DNA of 64,000 nt from positions 117,503,104 to 117,567,103 of the forward strand of contig OZ038379.1 of assembly GCA_964036045.1 (NCBI GenBank), written 5' to 3'. Origin of the DNA: Eutreptiella sp. 'Long Island Sound 2002' (taxonomy: Eukaryota > Euglenozoa > Euglenophyceae > Eutreptiales > Eutreptiaceae). The notes under the pieces were generated by a model, which ran no database searches, was not told the origin of the DNA, and was given only the letters and a program-made list of their open reading frames with translations. Of this stretch, positions 1 to 11,158 are shown piece by piece. Numbering within the stretch: position 1 is the stretch's first letter; each line of letters starts with the position of its first letter. The position numbers and the translations under genes are program-made.

Positions 1-1205
1 CTCCCGACTCTGGGAGAACCGCCCCTCACTACCTCTAGCCCAAGCAGTGTAGGACACCCCCAGCACGGGCCCTACCGCCGAGGACATCCACCAAATCCTC
101 AACATGCGAGCACCCCCAAAGACAGACCTGGTGGTCTGCCCCATCCAGCTCGTCAGCTGAGACGCAATGGACGCCCCCCCGGCCACCACAGGAGTCCACA
201 TCCTCAAACACCAGGACATCTGGTCGACAGTGGAATGGGACGACCACGGCAAGGTCAGACGGGCAGCGGCACACGCCCCCGATGACGAAGTCCTGCCCCC
301 ACCACGCGGAGAGGACTGCTTGCGACTCGCCGCCCGCGTCCCCCACACCCCAGAAGCAGCTTGCGAAGCGCTGCACTACGTTCTCTACTGGGTGCAGGGG
401 GCGCCAGCCCCCCCCCCCCCCGGAACGCACCCCAGCGTGGACACACCACGCCACCCGCTACACGGCCCAGATGCGCCGCCACGGAGCAGGCACCGGGCAC
501 CGGCTCCTCACCTGGCCCACAGACCCACCTGACGCCCTGCAGGAGGCCGAGGAGGCGCTTGGCATCATGATCAAGCAAGTGTTCCAGCTGGAGGGAGCCG
601 TCCCCACGTCCAAGCCCGACGTCCCAGCCACCCGTGCACACCCCGTGCTTGCACCGGGCCACGCACCGGTAGAACAGCCCCAGGGCGCGCCTCCCCAGCG
701 AGTGCGGCCCAATGCCCGGCGCCGCCAAGGTGCGAAGAAGCGCAAGGCCCCCACACAGGCCAAACCCGCACCCAAGCCAAAAGCCAAGCGGAGGAGATCG
801 ACCGCAGAGGAAGCCGTCGCCCTGTATCCCGAGTACGCCATAGGTACCCGGGTGCAGCTGCCCTTCGAGTACGCCACGGCCTCGGGCGCCTCCACGTGGA
901 TATGAGCCGCAGGTGGAATCAAGCACCGGTACCGCGTCACGGGGGACTACCCAGGGTTCAAGATCCACGTCAAGTGGGACCCTGCCACCCCGAACGACAA
1001 GAAGGTGGGGCGCACCATCGAACTCTGGCGAGACCCAAACGGTCGTGAGATGGTCCCCATGCAGCTGTGCACCCCCGACATGGAGCACCTCACCAGCACC
1101 GAGTACACGGGCGAAGTCCACAATGCATGGCCCCTACCCCAACCCCAGAAGCGGAATTGCAAGGCGCCCGCAGCTCAGGGTGTCATCGACCTCCTCGACG
1201 CCTGA
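1..1205 (+). pseudogene. LINE-A third-ORF-like remnant (copy a) with basic linker and downstream conserved block
   Basis: Cut by the left window edge. Readable pieces are a block ending DLVVCPIQLVS near 130-160, a segment HQDIWSTVEWDDHGKV near 210-255, a helix EAACEALHYVLYWVQ near 350-400, and DALQEAEEALGIMIKQVFQ near 530-590. These line up in the same order with blocks at 43,560-43,825 plus 51,926-52,520 and at 10,130-11,120. A Lys/Arg-rich linker (about 690-800) follows. Then comes RVQLPFEYATASGASTW, interrupted by a TGA at 903-905, and after it a conserved-looking segment up to LWRDPNGREMVPMQLCT near 1,080. Several frame changes are needed. The function is unknown; a peptidase-like fold is discussed in the findings. 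Confidence 0.4.
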
Positions 1206-1261
1206 CGGATTCCGGGCCGGACAGGGCCTGCCGCCACAACTACCGGTCCCCAGCAACCGGC

Positions 1262-2085
1262 GCCTACGGAACCCCACGCCCACATCAACATACTCAACGA
1301 ACCCGCGGTCACCTACGACCCCACAAAGGCCACCACGCTGCAAACCATGCCCGGGCCGCACCCCCATGGCGCAGACCTTCTTTGGTTCCTGGAGCAATTC
1401 CGCTGCAGAGCGGACAAGCCCGAACCGGCACCGATCCTGGACCCTGAGGGGAACAAGTATCACGCCCACGGCAACGGGGGGTGCCCCTCTACCACAAGAC
1501 GTCGGTCACGGTGCATGCCCACCCCGACCTCGGAGTGGATGGTCGCCTCGGGGCGTACGAGTGCGTGGATCCCGGATGGCAGCTAAACGTGCTACTCACG
1601 CACGTCCGATTCGGGGAGGAGACCAAGGACTTCCCGAACGCCCTGAGCCTGGCGTACCGCCGCCTCTCCCTCCTGGCACCAACCATCGTCATAGGCGACC
1701 TAAACGCCGCCCCCACCAACGACGACCGCACCGGCCCGCCCACAGCCACCGACATAGCTGTCTGGGACGCCCTCACCCTCAAACAGCTCCTCCATGAAAT
1801 CTGGACCACAAAAAAGGAACTCGCCACCCTGCTGCGCCCCAGCACACCGGAGGCACAAGACCGAGACGCCCACCTCCACGTGCTCCTCACCACCCGCCGC
1901 CACCATCTCCAGGAATGGCACGCCCACCGCATAGCGGCCGCAGCCCAGGAACGCGAAGGATACGGCAGAAACTACACGCCGTACAAGTCCCTGCGGTACG
2001 TCAGCCACGTCCTGGAGGACACGGGGCTCTGTACCATCCACGCGGTGCGCATCCCCGAGGGGGGCCTCACCAACAACACGACAAC
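1262..2085 (+). pseudogene. LINE-A ORF2, N-terminal region with degenerate AP-like endonuclease
   Basis: In the open frame from 1,481 the translation contains LLTHVRFGEE and then TIVIGDLNAAPTNDDR (about 1,680-1,730). This matches the conserved GDxN segment of the APE-type endonuclease/exonuclease/phosphatase fold that nicks target DNA in many LINEs. The upstream part (1,262-1,480, with ADLLWFLEQFRCRADKPEP) is readable in another frame. The usual later endonuclease motifs (SxID and SDH) are not visible, so the domain is shortened or too diverged to see. A frameshift near 2,085 links it to the RT. Endonuclease activity is not expected. Confidence 0.55.
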
Positions 2086-2089
2086 ACGG

Positions 2090-3056
2090 GGACGCCCTCC
2101 CCGAGCTCCACCCCCATACCAGAGGCACCATCCGCGAACATGTGCCCAAGGTCTTCAACCGGAAACAGCGACGCACCATTGAACACGACCCCTTCAGCAT
2201 CTCAAAACTGCAACGCGCCCTAGACTGCCTAAAAAAGGGGGTCGTGCCCGGCGTCGATGGACTCCCGGCCGAAGCGTACCAACGCATCACCCTGCCCGTC
2301 AAGCGCCGCCTGGCAGCACGCCCGTGGGACATCGTCACGGGCATCACACCCATCTCTCCTGAGTGGGCCAACCTGGTCCACCCCCTCTACAAAAAGGGGG
2401 ACTGGGCGCAGCCGGGAAACTGGCGGCCGATAATCTGCGCCACCACCGAAGTCAAGCTGGTGTGGACGCTCATCCTCGGCCGCATCGCGCCGGCGATATT
2501 CGCCCACGTGCCCGCCAGCATGTCGGGAGCCATCGCCAGCAGGTCCTCCCACGAGGCCATCTTCCTCCAGGACACCGCGCTGGACATGAACCCCTGCGAG
2601 ATGATTGTCGCCTCCCTCGACGTCCAAGGCGTGTTTCCCGGCGCCCCACACCGGCTCCTCACGGAGATATGGGATGCCATGGGCCTCCCATTCCTATCCT
2701 TCATGACCGGGTACATCCAGAGCCGGCTCTACGCCCTCATTACAGCCGCAGGCCTATTTTACTAGACCGGCACAGACAGCGGGGTCCCCCAGGGTGGCGC
2801 CGAGGGCCCCTTCCTCTACCTCCTCGTCACCCTCGCGCTGGCATTCCAGCTAGCACAGGTATACCCGGGATACGCCCCATACCTGCTACGGTCCCCCCTC
2901 ATCAACTTCGCGGACGACAACCTCCTGACTATGGCCACCCACCACAGCGACCCTGAGAACGCAGGGCTACCAAAGACCACCGACCAGGCGTCTGCCATTC
3001 TCCAGCTCACCACAACCTACCTGGACGCCCACCAACTCCTGGTGCACCTCCGCTAA
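2090..3056 (+). pseudogene. LINE-A ORF2, reverse transcriptase domain
   Basis: Reverse transcriptase of the non-LTR type in one frame, broken by a single TAG at 2,763-2,765 and closed by TAA at 3,054. Seen in order: PGVDGLPAEAY (about 2,245-2,277), LYKKGDWAQPGNWRPI (about 2,383-2,430, the LINE signature before the fingers), SLDVQGVF (about 2,610, the first catalytic Asp block, where LINEs usually have an aromatic-Asp-Asp-like FDS context), GVPQGGAEGPFLY (about 2,785-2,823, the GxPQGxxxSP block), and NFADDNLLTM with the catalytic Asp pair at 2,913-2,918. The second Asp pair is intact. The in-frame stop makes it inactive unless suppressed. Confidence 0.85.
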
Positions 3057-3075
3057 TTGGTTGGGCTAGGCGACA

Positions 3076-4629
3076 TTGGGACCCCCGCCCCCCACATCCG
3101 GAAAGGCGAACCCTTACACCTTGAGGACACCACGATCCAGCCCGGGAGTCACACAGGCCACGCGGCACCACCACATCACACTCCCAAGCAAGCTGGAGGG
3201 GCGCCTCGCCCGGCTACCCCAACTTGCCAGGGGGGAACTCCTGTCTACGCAGGGCCTGGCATACTTCATAGAAGCGGTACTGAACGCAGCCATCTGGTAC
3301 CAAGCCTCGCACCTCCCACACCCCTAAGACACCCTGCGCCACGCCCGACAGCAAGTGACAAAGGCATGGGCGCAACACGGAGGCTGGCTAACGTCTTTCC
3401 CCAAGGAGGCCATGATGGGACACTGGGGCTGCTACAGGGACAAAACAGGCGCCCTAGTCGACACAACCTATGCCAAACACGCAGCGCACCTCCTACACAG
3501 GGGGACACACAACCACCAACCCGAGGTTCGCGAAGCAGCAGCCATACACATAAAAGAAGCGCAAATGGCCCGCAACACCTGCCTCTGGTGGATACTGGCA
3601 CAACACGGTGTCCCCACCTCCGTGGGCACCGGCATCTGGGCCCAGTTGCAACTGCTCTTACCGCACCACACGCACGCCATCCTGAGGAACGGCCACCGCG
3701 ATCAACAGGGGCCGCTCGTGGTCACGCACACCGACGTCCACCCACACACCGCAGGCGAGGTGGACACCCTATTCCTCGTGGGGGCCACCATCTCAATAGT
3801 ATACATCACCCCGACACAGATGAAGGTCATGCCTCAGTGCGGCGCCCAGCACGCCCCGTTCCCTCCCGACCGGCAATGGCCAGCACGCCTCTTCTTCCAA
3901 GCATACCTCCGCGCATGCGCTACCAAGGCAGGGCGCGAAATGCCGAGGCCCAAGAACATCGACACGGCGTACAAGACGTTTTAGCGCCAGCACCCCCAGC
4001 GCCGCCCGAGCGAGCACGAGACCCCCAACGACGGCAGCACAAAGCAGGAGGGGCCCATCCCGTCAGCCGAAGGCTGGACACCACCCACCATCCTGCTACT
4101 AGCACCAAACGGCCACAAACACGCTACCCGCACTGTCAAGCGACACCATGCCCCCTTGTCCATCCCCAAACACAACGCCCCGGGGACCGATGTACCACCA
4201 GTCAGACACAACGACCAGGGCGTACGGCGCACGTGCTGGCACTGCGGCCCGGCAGCCCTTGACACTCCGTGGCCCCTGCTGCACCTCATCTCCTCCCACT
4301 ACCACATCCCCATAGCCGCCGCCACCGCCGACCAGCAGGCATGGCTCTCCCCCTCATTTCACACGGTACCCCCAGGCCACCCAGCACACGTAGCCTGGAC
4401 TCGAACATCCACGGCGACATGGACATTCACCAACGAGCAGGCAGACCCAGAAAGCGTGGCCATAGAGTACGACCGCTGCGACCCACACCGCGCAGGACCT
4501 CATGAGGCACCCATGCGCCCCTACAGCACAAATGCCCCATCCTCCGCGGCGACAAAGGCAACAAGGAACGGAAACAGACCATCACGTGCCAGAAGGTCCA
4601 CCCCAATAGGGGGTACCCCCTCCACCTGA
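3076..4629 (+). pseudogene. LINE-A ORF2, post-RT region with conserved CWxC motif
   Basis: One frame, with stops TAA at 3,325 and TAG at 3,982, continues the ORF2 protein after the RT. It begins with a helical stretch (AYFIEAVLNAAIWYQASHLP) like the thumb region of LINE RTs. A segment around 3,630-3,990 aligns with the start of the second copy at 40,820-41,190 (shared WAQLQLLLPHH / NHLQLLLPSAHH pattern). The motif RTCWHCGPAALDTPWPLLHLI near 4,225-4,290 corresponds to RTCWACDPEAPTTPWPVLHLI in the second copy near 41,425-41,490. Conservation between diverged copies suggests a functional CxxC pair, perhaps zinc-binding. I do not recognise the domain. Confidence 0.6.
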
Positions 4630-4799
4630 TGTACGCGTACGTCACCCAGGGGCGCCCCAACAGAGGCCTCCTCTGCCTCTTCCCACGAGCCAGGCCATCA
4701 TTACCCGGGAAATAGGCGTCTATGCGACGCCGCTACTGCAACCCACGCGAATCACACCCAGAACCGCCCAAGGGAACCCCGTCTACCTCTATCACCCCA

Positions 4800-5407
4800 C
4801 AGCATTTGCCCGCCTACCCGTACGCAGCGACACCGACATCATCTACTTCACTGACGCACCCGGCACCCAGCAACATAAGCCCACAGTCGGTTGTGCCTCC
4901 GTGCGCATCACCTGGCGCGCGGACGTCCTCCACGTGGAACACCACACCGGGGCCACCATCTTTGGGGCGTCCTCCCACGGCGAACTACGCACCCTGGCGG
5001 ACACCGTCACCGCCACACCACCACCCACAACGATCCGGCACCGCAACATCTGGGTACTGGTGGACGCCATGGTCCACATCCACCTCACCAGGTGCCTCGC
5101 GGACCTGCCCCTATACTGGGCACTCAAATTCGGCCTCACCACACAAGCGCTGGGGCTATGGATGGCCTTCAGGGGCATGCACCCCGAGGACGCCCTACAC
5201 ATCGTCAAACAGGAGTCCCACCGCTACACGTACGGCAATGGACGCGCAGACACGCATGCCAAACACCAGAGCACCAACCACACCCCAAGCCTCGAACACG
5301 TACGACTAAACACCTCACACCACAGCCACCTGCAGCACCCACTCCCGATACCCTCGGCCACACAGCCCCCCCAATGGATATCCGAGGACACGCAGTACAC
5401 GGATTGA
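4800..5407 (+). pseudogene. LINE-A ORF2, RNase H domain
   Basis: RNase H removes the RNA strand of the cDNA hybrid. The translation shows IIYFTDAPGT near 4,835-4,865 (first catalytic Asp) and GASSHGELRTLADTV near 4,970-5,010 (catalytic Glu). It also has WVLVDAMVHI near 5,050-5,080 (second Asp) and HIVKQESHRYTYGNGRADTHAKHQ near 5,200-5,270, which corresponds to the C-terminal His and Asp block (GHxxxxxNxxAD in typical enzymes). The copy at 42,020-42,480 has the same motifs in the same order. The N-terminal part lies in a different frame from 4,901 onward. A TGA ends the frame at 5,405. Confidence 0.75.
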
Positions 5408-5409
5408 GA

Positions 5410-6066
5410 CAAGCAGTACCACTACCCCACACCCATCCAACAGCTGGCCACCACGCTGCACAACCCAGCGAACATCGAATTACTACGACGCCTAGAAGAC
5501 TCCGTCCGTACCCCTCTCTACTACTCAGCCCTACGCCCGGATAGCCTCCCAGCACACGTACAAAAGCCCCGACTCCAACCCGCCCTCGAACAGTTCCCCT
5601 CCTCATCCGAAACCACCGATGGTACGCACGCCGCTGGATCCACATCCCTTCGAGGTGCACCAAATGTATCTGTGGCCACGCGGAAGGAAAAACCTGGGAC
5701 CATTTCAAGACGTGCCCCCTGTACCAACGACTGGACACCCTCACAGGCTGGAACCCAACTTACACCGTCGCACAGCACGCTGGATGGCCAACACGGTCCC
5801 CGGCGACCCAACAACTCGCCACCATCCTCGAGCAAATGAAGGTACTCGAGGCGGTCCGCGGGGGACTCGTCCCTACTGCCGTCTACACCTTGCTAGGCAC
5901 CCACGCGGAAGACCCCCAGGCCACGACAACGCACATGCAGCGGACGGCCGTTGCCAAGACAGCAGAGCAGCTCACGTACCGCACCCACAAATACCTGCAG
6001 CATGCAGCCACCCTGCCCCAAACCGACCAAGCCCAACTCCTGAAGCTCCTGTTCCACCAAGCCTGA
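5410..6066 (+). pseudogene. LINE-A ORF2 C-terminus with CCHC-type zinc finger
   Basis: Translation around 5,640-5,720 gives CTKCICGHAEGKTWDHFKTC, a CxxC...H....C arrangement. The second copy has CCPCDHTTPEDWEHFKKC near 42,856-42,909. Such C-terminal zinc fingers follow the RT in many LINE ORF2 proteins and help bind nucleic acid. The frame from 5,836 (MKVLEAVRGG...) to the TGA at 6,064 is the helical C-terminus; its counterpart ends at 43,282. The spacing and WDHF/WEHF identity between copies support function. This copy needs frame changes before 5,836. Confidence 0.6.
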
Positions 6067-6189
6067 GAACCTGCCCCACCAACATACCACCCAACACGGG
6101 ACCCCTGGCACGCGTACACACCATCCACCAGGCAGAACACCGGCACGGCACACACGAGCACCACAGGCACCGCCCACACAGCCACCAGC

Positions 6190-7020
6190 ATGCGCGCGCC
6201 ACAAGCCTCCATTCTCCCACGCCACCGCCCGTCCACAGGTACGGCCAACCGCCAGCCACCGCATGCCCCTTCTGCGTGCGCCAGCGGCTACCACAGACAG
6301 CCCTACCCTGCAACCCAGACCACTGAGTCTGCCTCGGAGCCGCGTACCGCCTCACCCACTGCCCCCACTGCGGGGACCTCTACCCACACCACCGCCCGCG
6401 GCCCGCGGGCCCAGCCGCACCCCCCTGCCTGCCATCCGAGCTTCTTTGAGCCACTCACCGATGCCCTCCGGGACCACCCGGGAGGGTACTACGTAGCGGA
6501 GACAGCAGACCACGTGTGGACCATAGCCATGGCCACGGGCAGCACACCCCTGCCCCCCCACAGACCGCCCCTGCGCCACAGCGGGGGCGGCTTGAACGTG
6601 GCATCCCGCCACGTCCTGCTCAACCTGTACCCCCACCACCGTGACCTCCACCTCCCACACACACAGCCCCCGGCCCCCCAAACAGCAGCCCCGACGCCGG
6701 AAGCGTGGGCAGAGACGGCACCAGAGGAGATAGAAGCCTACCTCTGAATCGCTTGCCGTCGGTTCAACACCGCCCTCGGCCGACACAAAGGAACACCTTA
6801 CCCACTCAGCGCACTCCTCTACCCGACACACCCTTCCCACCCCACGCAGCTGAGGCCCCCGGACGGCTGGGCATCCTTTCAGGGCGCCCAACTGGCCGCG
6901 CCGGACGAAACCATCGACCCCGCGGACCAGCGCACCTACGTCAGAGGCCCCGAGGCGCGCCTCAGAGAGGTGCATCACCGGCAAGCCCGCTCCGAGTCGC
7001 CCTCAATGGGACAGGGGGTT
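6190..7020 (+). pseudogene. LINE-A third-ORF-like domain, copy b1, preceded by a CxxC/CxxC ribbon
   Basis: Around 6,262-6,400 two frames give CPFCVRQRLPQTALPC and, after a stop, YRLTHCPHCGDLYPHH, a pair of CxxC motifs resembling a zinc ribbon. The frame ending at 6,745 then has GGYYVAETADHVWTIAMATGS (6,480-6,545) and VASRHVLLNLYP. Beyond the TGA at 6,745 the same frame reads IACRRFNTALGRHKG. The DHVWTIAMATGS piece corresponds to RGHYYVIAATGS at about 52,085-52,120 in the other copy, and to GHWVVPGTDSLL near 10,625-10,660. No function is proven. Confidence 0.4.
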
Positions 7021-7240
7021 TCACCCGCCCCCAACACCCACCAGGCCAAGAAGACCAAGACAGGTCAGGGGGCCCGCCAGCGCGCCCGCCAGCAGGGCGC
7101 AGCGCCCCGACCAGGACCCGGTCCAGCCACGCCGCGCCACCCCACGCCCAGACCCCCGGGGCACACCAACAGCACCGCCCCCACGGGCGCCCACCACCAC
7201 CACCGTACCACAGCACCCTAACCTGGCAGCCCAGCCAGCA

Positions 7241-10128
7241 ACGACTGCCCACAAATGTCCGGGCCATGCCAGGACCACCACTCGTGCGGAGCCAGAGGAC
7301 ACGGCACCACCAGCACCACCACCGGTCCCCCGTCCCTCCCAACCCCTGCCCCCCCATGCCCCAATACTATGGCCACCCCCACCAGCTGCATCACCACCAC
7401 GCCGCAGCACAGCCGGGCCTCAAGGGCCACGCACCCCACACGGCACACCTCACCGCACCACACCATCACGTGTACCACCACCACAAGCCCTTACCACGGC
7501 ACCCACCAACGCCGTGGTACCACACACAACGCACACACTCAACACCACGACCACGCGACCCAGCACCACCTACCGCCCCCACTTCACGGGCTCACAAGAT
7601 ACGGACCACCATACACCCCCATGGACCCGCGGGGGGCCGCGCACGCGCACCAGCAGCACCATGGCCTAATAACAGCCCCCCACCACCACCAGCAGCCCTC
7701 CCACCAACAACCCATACCAGCAAGCACCATCCACCAGCAGCCACCTGCTACCTACGGACCACAGCCCCGCCCGGATGCCCATGCGACCACCTCCCACCCG
7801 TACCTCGGCACCATGAGCAGCCAGGGACCGCAAGGACCGCACAGCAAGCACAGACAATACCCACACGACCAGGCTGGACGCCCAGACTCCCAACCAGCGC
7901 AACACACACCCCCGCCCCCCCCCACCACCAGCAGTGCTGCCCCCACACCGCCCCCTCTCGCCCCCCCCTCGAGACAAGGCCACAGACGCACCACGCGGAA
8001 GCCCCCAGCAGCCGATAGATTGCGATGCCCCCGCCGACACACTGCACCACGAGTCCCCCCTCCAGCGGCCACCAAGAGAAAACCGATCACCACACCCCAC
8101 ACGCGACAGCGACGGCCCCCCCCCCCAAACCCACACCAGCCCCCCCCTCACACCCCACATCACCAGCCGCCGCACCGGCCGAACCCTACGCCCTACACAA
8201 CTACAAGACTGCCCACAAATGTCCGGGCCATGCCAGGACCACCACTCGTGCGGAGCCAGGGGACACGGCACCACCAGCACCACCACCGGTCCCCCGTCCC
8301 TCCCAACCCCTGCCCCCCCATGCCCCAATACTATGGCCACCCCCACCAGCTGCATCACCACCACGCCGCAGCACAGCCGGGCCCCAAGGGCCACGCACCC
8401 CACACGGCACACCTCACCGCACCACACCATCACGTGTACCACCACCACAAGCCCTTACCAAGGCACCCACCAACGCCGTGGTACCACACACAACGCACAC
8501 ACTCAACACCACGACCACGCGACCCAGCACCACCTACCGCCCCCACTACACGGGCTCACAAGATACGGACCACCATACACCCCCATGGACCCGCGGGGGG
8601 CCGCGCACGCGCACCAGCAGCACCATGGCCTAATAACAGCCCCCCACCACCACCAGCAGCCCTTTCACCAACAACCCATACCAGCAAGCACCATCCACCA
8701 GCAGCCACCTGCTACCTACGGACCACAGCCCCGCCCGGATGCCCATGCGACCACCTCCCACCCGTACCTCGGCACCACGAGCAGCCAGGGACCGCAAGGA
8801 CCGCACGGCAAGCACAGACAATACCCACACGACCAGGCTGGACGCCCAGACTCCCAACCAGCGCAACACACACCCCCGCCCCCCCCCACCACCAGCAGTG
8901 CTGCCCCCACACCGCCCCCTCCCGCCCCCCCCTCGAGACAAGGCCACAGACGCACCACGCGGAAGCCCCCAGCAGCCGATAGATTGCGATGCCCCCGCCG
9001 ACACACTGCACCACGAGTCCCCCCTCCAGCGGCCACCAAGAGAAAACCCATCACCACACCCCACACGCGACAGCGACGCCACCCCCCCCCAAACCCACAC
9101 CAGCCCCCCCCTCACACCCCACATCACCAGCCGCCGCACCGGCCGAACCCTACGCCCTACACAACTACACGACTCCCCACAAATGTCCGGGCCATGCCAG
9201 GACCACCACTCGTGCGGAGCCAGGGGACACGGCACCACCAGCACCACCACCGGTCCCCCGTCCCTCCCAACCCCTGCCCCCCCATGCCCCAATACTATGG
9301 CCACCCCCACCAGCTGCATCACCACCACGCCGCAGCACAGCCGGGCCCCAAGGGCCACGCACCCCACACGGCACACCTCACCGCACCACACCATCACGTG
9401 TACCACCACCACAAGCCCTTACCACGGCACCCACCAACGCCGTGGTACCACACACAACGCACACACTCAACACCACGACCACGCGACCCAGCACCACCTA
9501 CCGCCCCCACTACACGGGCTCACAAGATACGGACCACCATACACCCCCATGGACCCGCGGGGGGCCGCGCACGCGCACCAGCAGCACCATGGCCTAATAA
9601 CAGCCCCCCACCACCACCAGCAGCCCTCCCACCCACAACCCATACCAGCAAGCACCATCCACCAGCAGCCACCTGCTACCTACGGACCACAGCCCCGCCC
9701 GGATGCCCATGCGACCACCTCCCACCCGTACCTCGGCACCACGAGCAGCCAGGGACCGCAAGGACCGCACAGCAAGCACAGACAATACCCACACGACCAG
9801 GCTGGACGCCCAGACTCCCAACCAGCGCAACACACACCCCCGCCCCCCCCCACCACCAGCAGTGCTCCCCCCACACCGCCCCCTCCCGCCCCCCCCTCGA
9901 GACAAGGCCACAGACGCACCACGCGGAAGCCCCCACCAGCCGATAGATTGCGATGCCCCCGCCGACACACACCACCACGAGTCCCCCCTCCAGCGGCCAC
10001 CAAGAGAAACCCCATCACCACACCCCACACGCGACAGCGACAGCCCCCCCCCCCAAACCCACACCAGCCCCCCCCTCACACCCCACATCACCAGCCGCCG
10101 CACCGGCCGAACCCTACACCCTACACAA
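7241..10128 (+). repeat. Triplicated 964-bp tandem repeat, C/A-rich, His/Pro/Thr-coding in all frames
   Basis: Three head-to-tail units with near-identical sequence start at 7,241, 8,205 and 9,169; the third stops near 10,128. The landmark atgtccgggccatgcc occurs at 7,255, 8,219 and 9,183, exactly 964 bp apart. Only scattered substitutions separate the units (for example ttcacggg in unit 1 against tacacggg in units 2 and 3). Because 964 is not a multiple of 3, each unit is read in a different frame by any long ORF. All plus frames lack stops over long distances because the sequence is poor in T and G. The long ORFs here, and their antisense shadows, are therefore not evidence of a protein. 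The high identity implies recent amplification within LINE-A copy A1. Confidence 0.93.
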
Positions 10129-10129
10129 C

Positions 10130-11118
10130 GCCTGCGGTACGGAGGCACCTCAGGGGGCATGGAGAACAGCACCACCCAGCGCATCCGGGCGACCACCCTG
10201 GTCGAGGCGGCCAACCTGGGGGAGGGCGTCCGAGACTTCCTCTTCAACGCCTTCCTCCACGCACCTGACACGACCGCCCTTTGCTCGCCAGCCCTGACAG
10301 CGAGAGCCCGCCCCCCAAGGGGGACCGCGTCCGGGTGCCCTTCATCGACTGGGTGCAACACCTAGTCGGACACCCCATGCCTGGGCGGCTGGACACCAAG
10401 GGCCGCACCCGCTACCACGAGCCCGACATTGCCCACCCCCCACCCAGCGCCATCCCCAGCGACACCAAAGAGTGGGAAAGGGGGACATGGGTCGCCCAGA
10501 TGGCCGCCTGAGCAACTTCAGGCACCACGTCCCGGCAGACGCCCCCACCCACCTCCAGGTACATTACCCTCATGTACAATAAGCACTACACCCTCTCCAC
10601 CACCCACTACCACGCACCGACTGGCCACTGGGTGGTGCCCGGCACCGACTCCCTCCTTCCCGCCGACTACGCCCCCCCCCACACAACCCAGGCCCCGACA
10701 CATACACCAGGGAGGACGAGCCTGACGACCCCCACCTCTGGGGCACGTGGGAACGCAAGTCCCTGGACACGCTGCTAGGGCGATGTATTGCTTGCCAAGT
10801 GAACCCAACGGACCTGGGGGATCCCCACGGAGCGGGGGGCTGCCGAAGGTCACGCAGCCCCTCCCGCAGAGGGAGGCCCCCCCGAACCGCAAGGGACCCA
10901 CCCCCCCACGCCCCTCCCCTCTACAGCTCTGCCCGTACATGGTGGCAGCCCGCCTCATGGCGCTGCTGTGGCCGGGCCCAGACACCCCCACCCAAAACTA
11001 CCCCCAACTCACGCCGGAGGACATGCCCGGCATTCAGCGATGCTTCTTCAGCACCCTCGACTACCTCAAGCAAACACACCAACACGTCCTGAAGCAGATG
11101 TGGAAAACCCCTGGATAA
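10130..11118 (+). pseudogene. LINE-A third-ORF-like domain, copy b2
   Basis: Frames give LGEGVRDFLFNAFLHAPDTT (10,215-10,275) and, in a second frame, VRVPFIDWVQHLVGHP (10,334-10,380). Next come THYHAPTGHWVVPGTDSLLPADY (10,600-10,670) and MVAARLMALLWPG (10,939-10,977). The last block is LTPEDMPGIQRCFFSTLDYLKQ (11,007-11,072). The five blocks match, in order, the third ORF of the second copy (LHETIVDLVLWRARK, VWIPPIEWGQAL, RGHYYVIAATGS, LELAMLCLTHWIQ, EVHQIRKLVCEIL). Several frame changes and a TGA at 10,509 show decay. GHWV is the best preserved His-Trp motif of the four copies. Confidence 0.5.
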
Positions 11119-11158
11119 CCAACGTGCCCGCACAGCCGAGACAACGTCACCACACCAC

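Noticed and set aside
3057-4262. 401-codon plus-strand ORF
   Set aside because: Out of frame with the stretch that matches the second LINE-A copy (CWxC region); composition-driven.
7255-10268. Very long plus-strand ORFs (up to 670 codons) rich in His, Pro and Thr
   Set aside because: They run through a 964-bp triplication in all frames at once; openness follows from the lack of T and G, and the period is not a multiple of 3.
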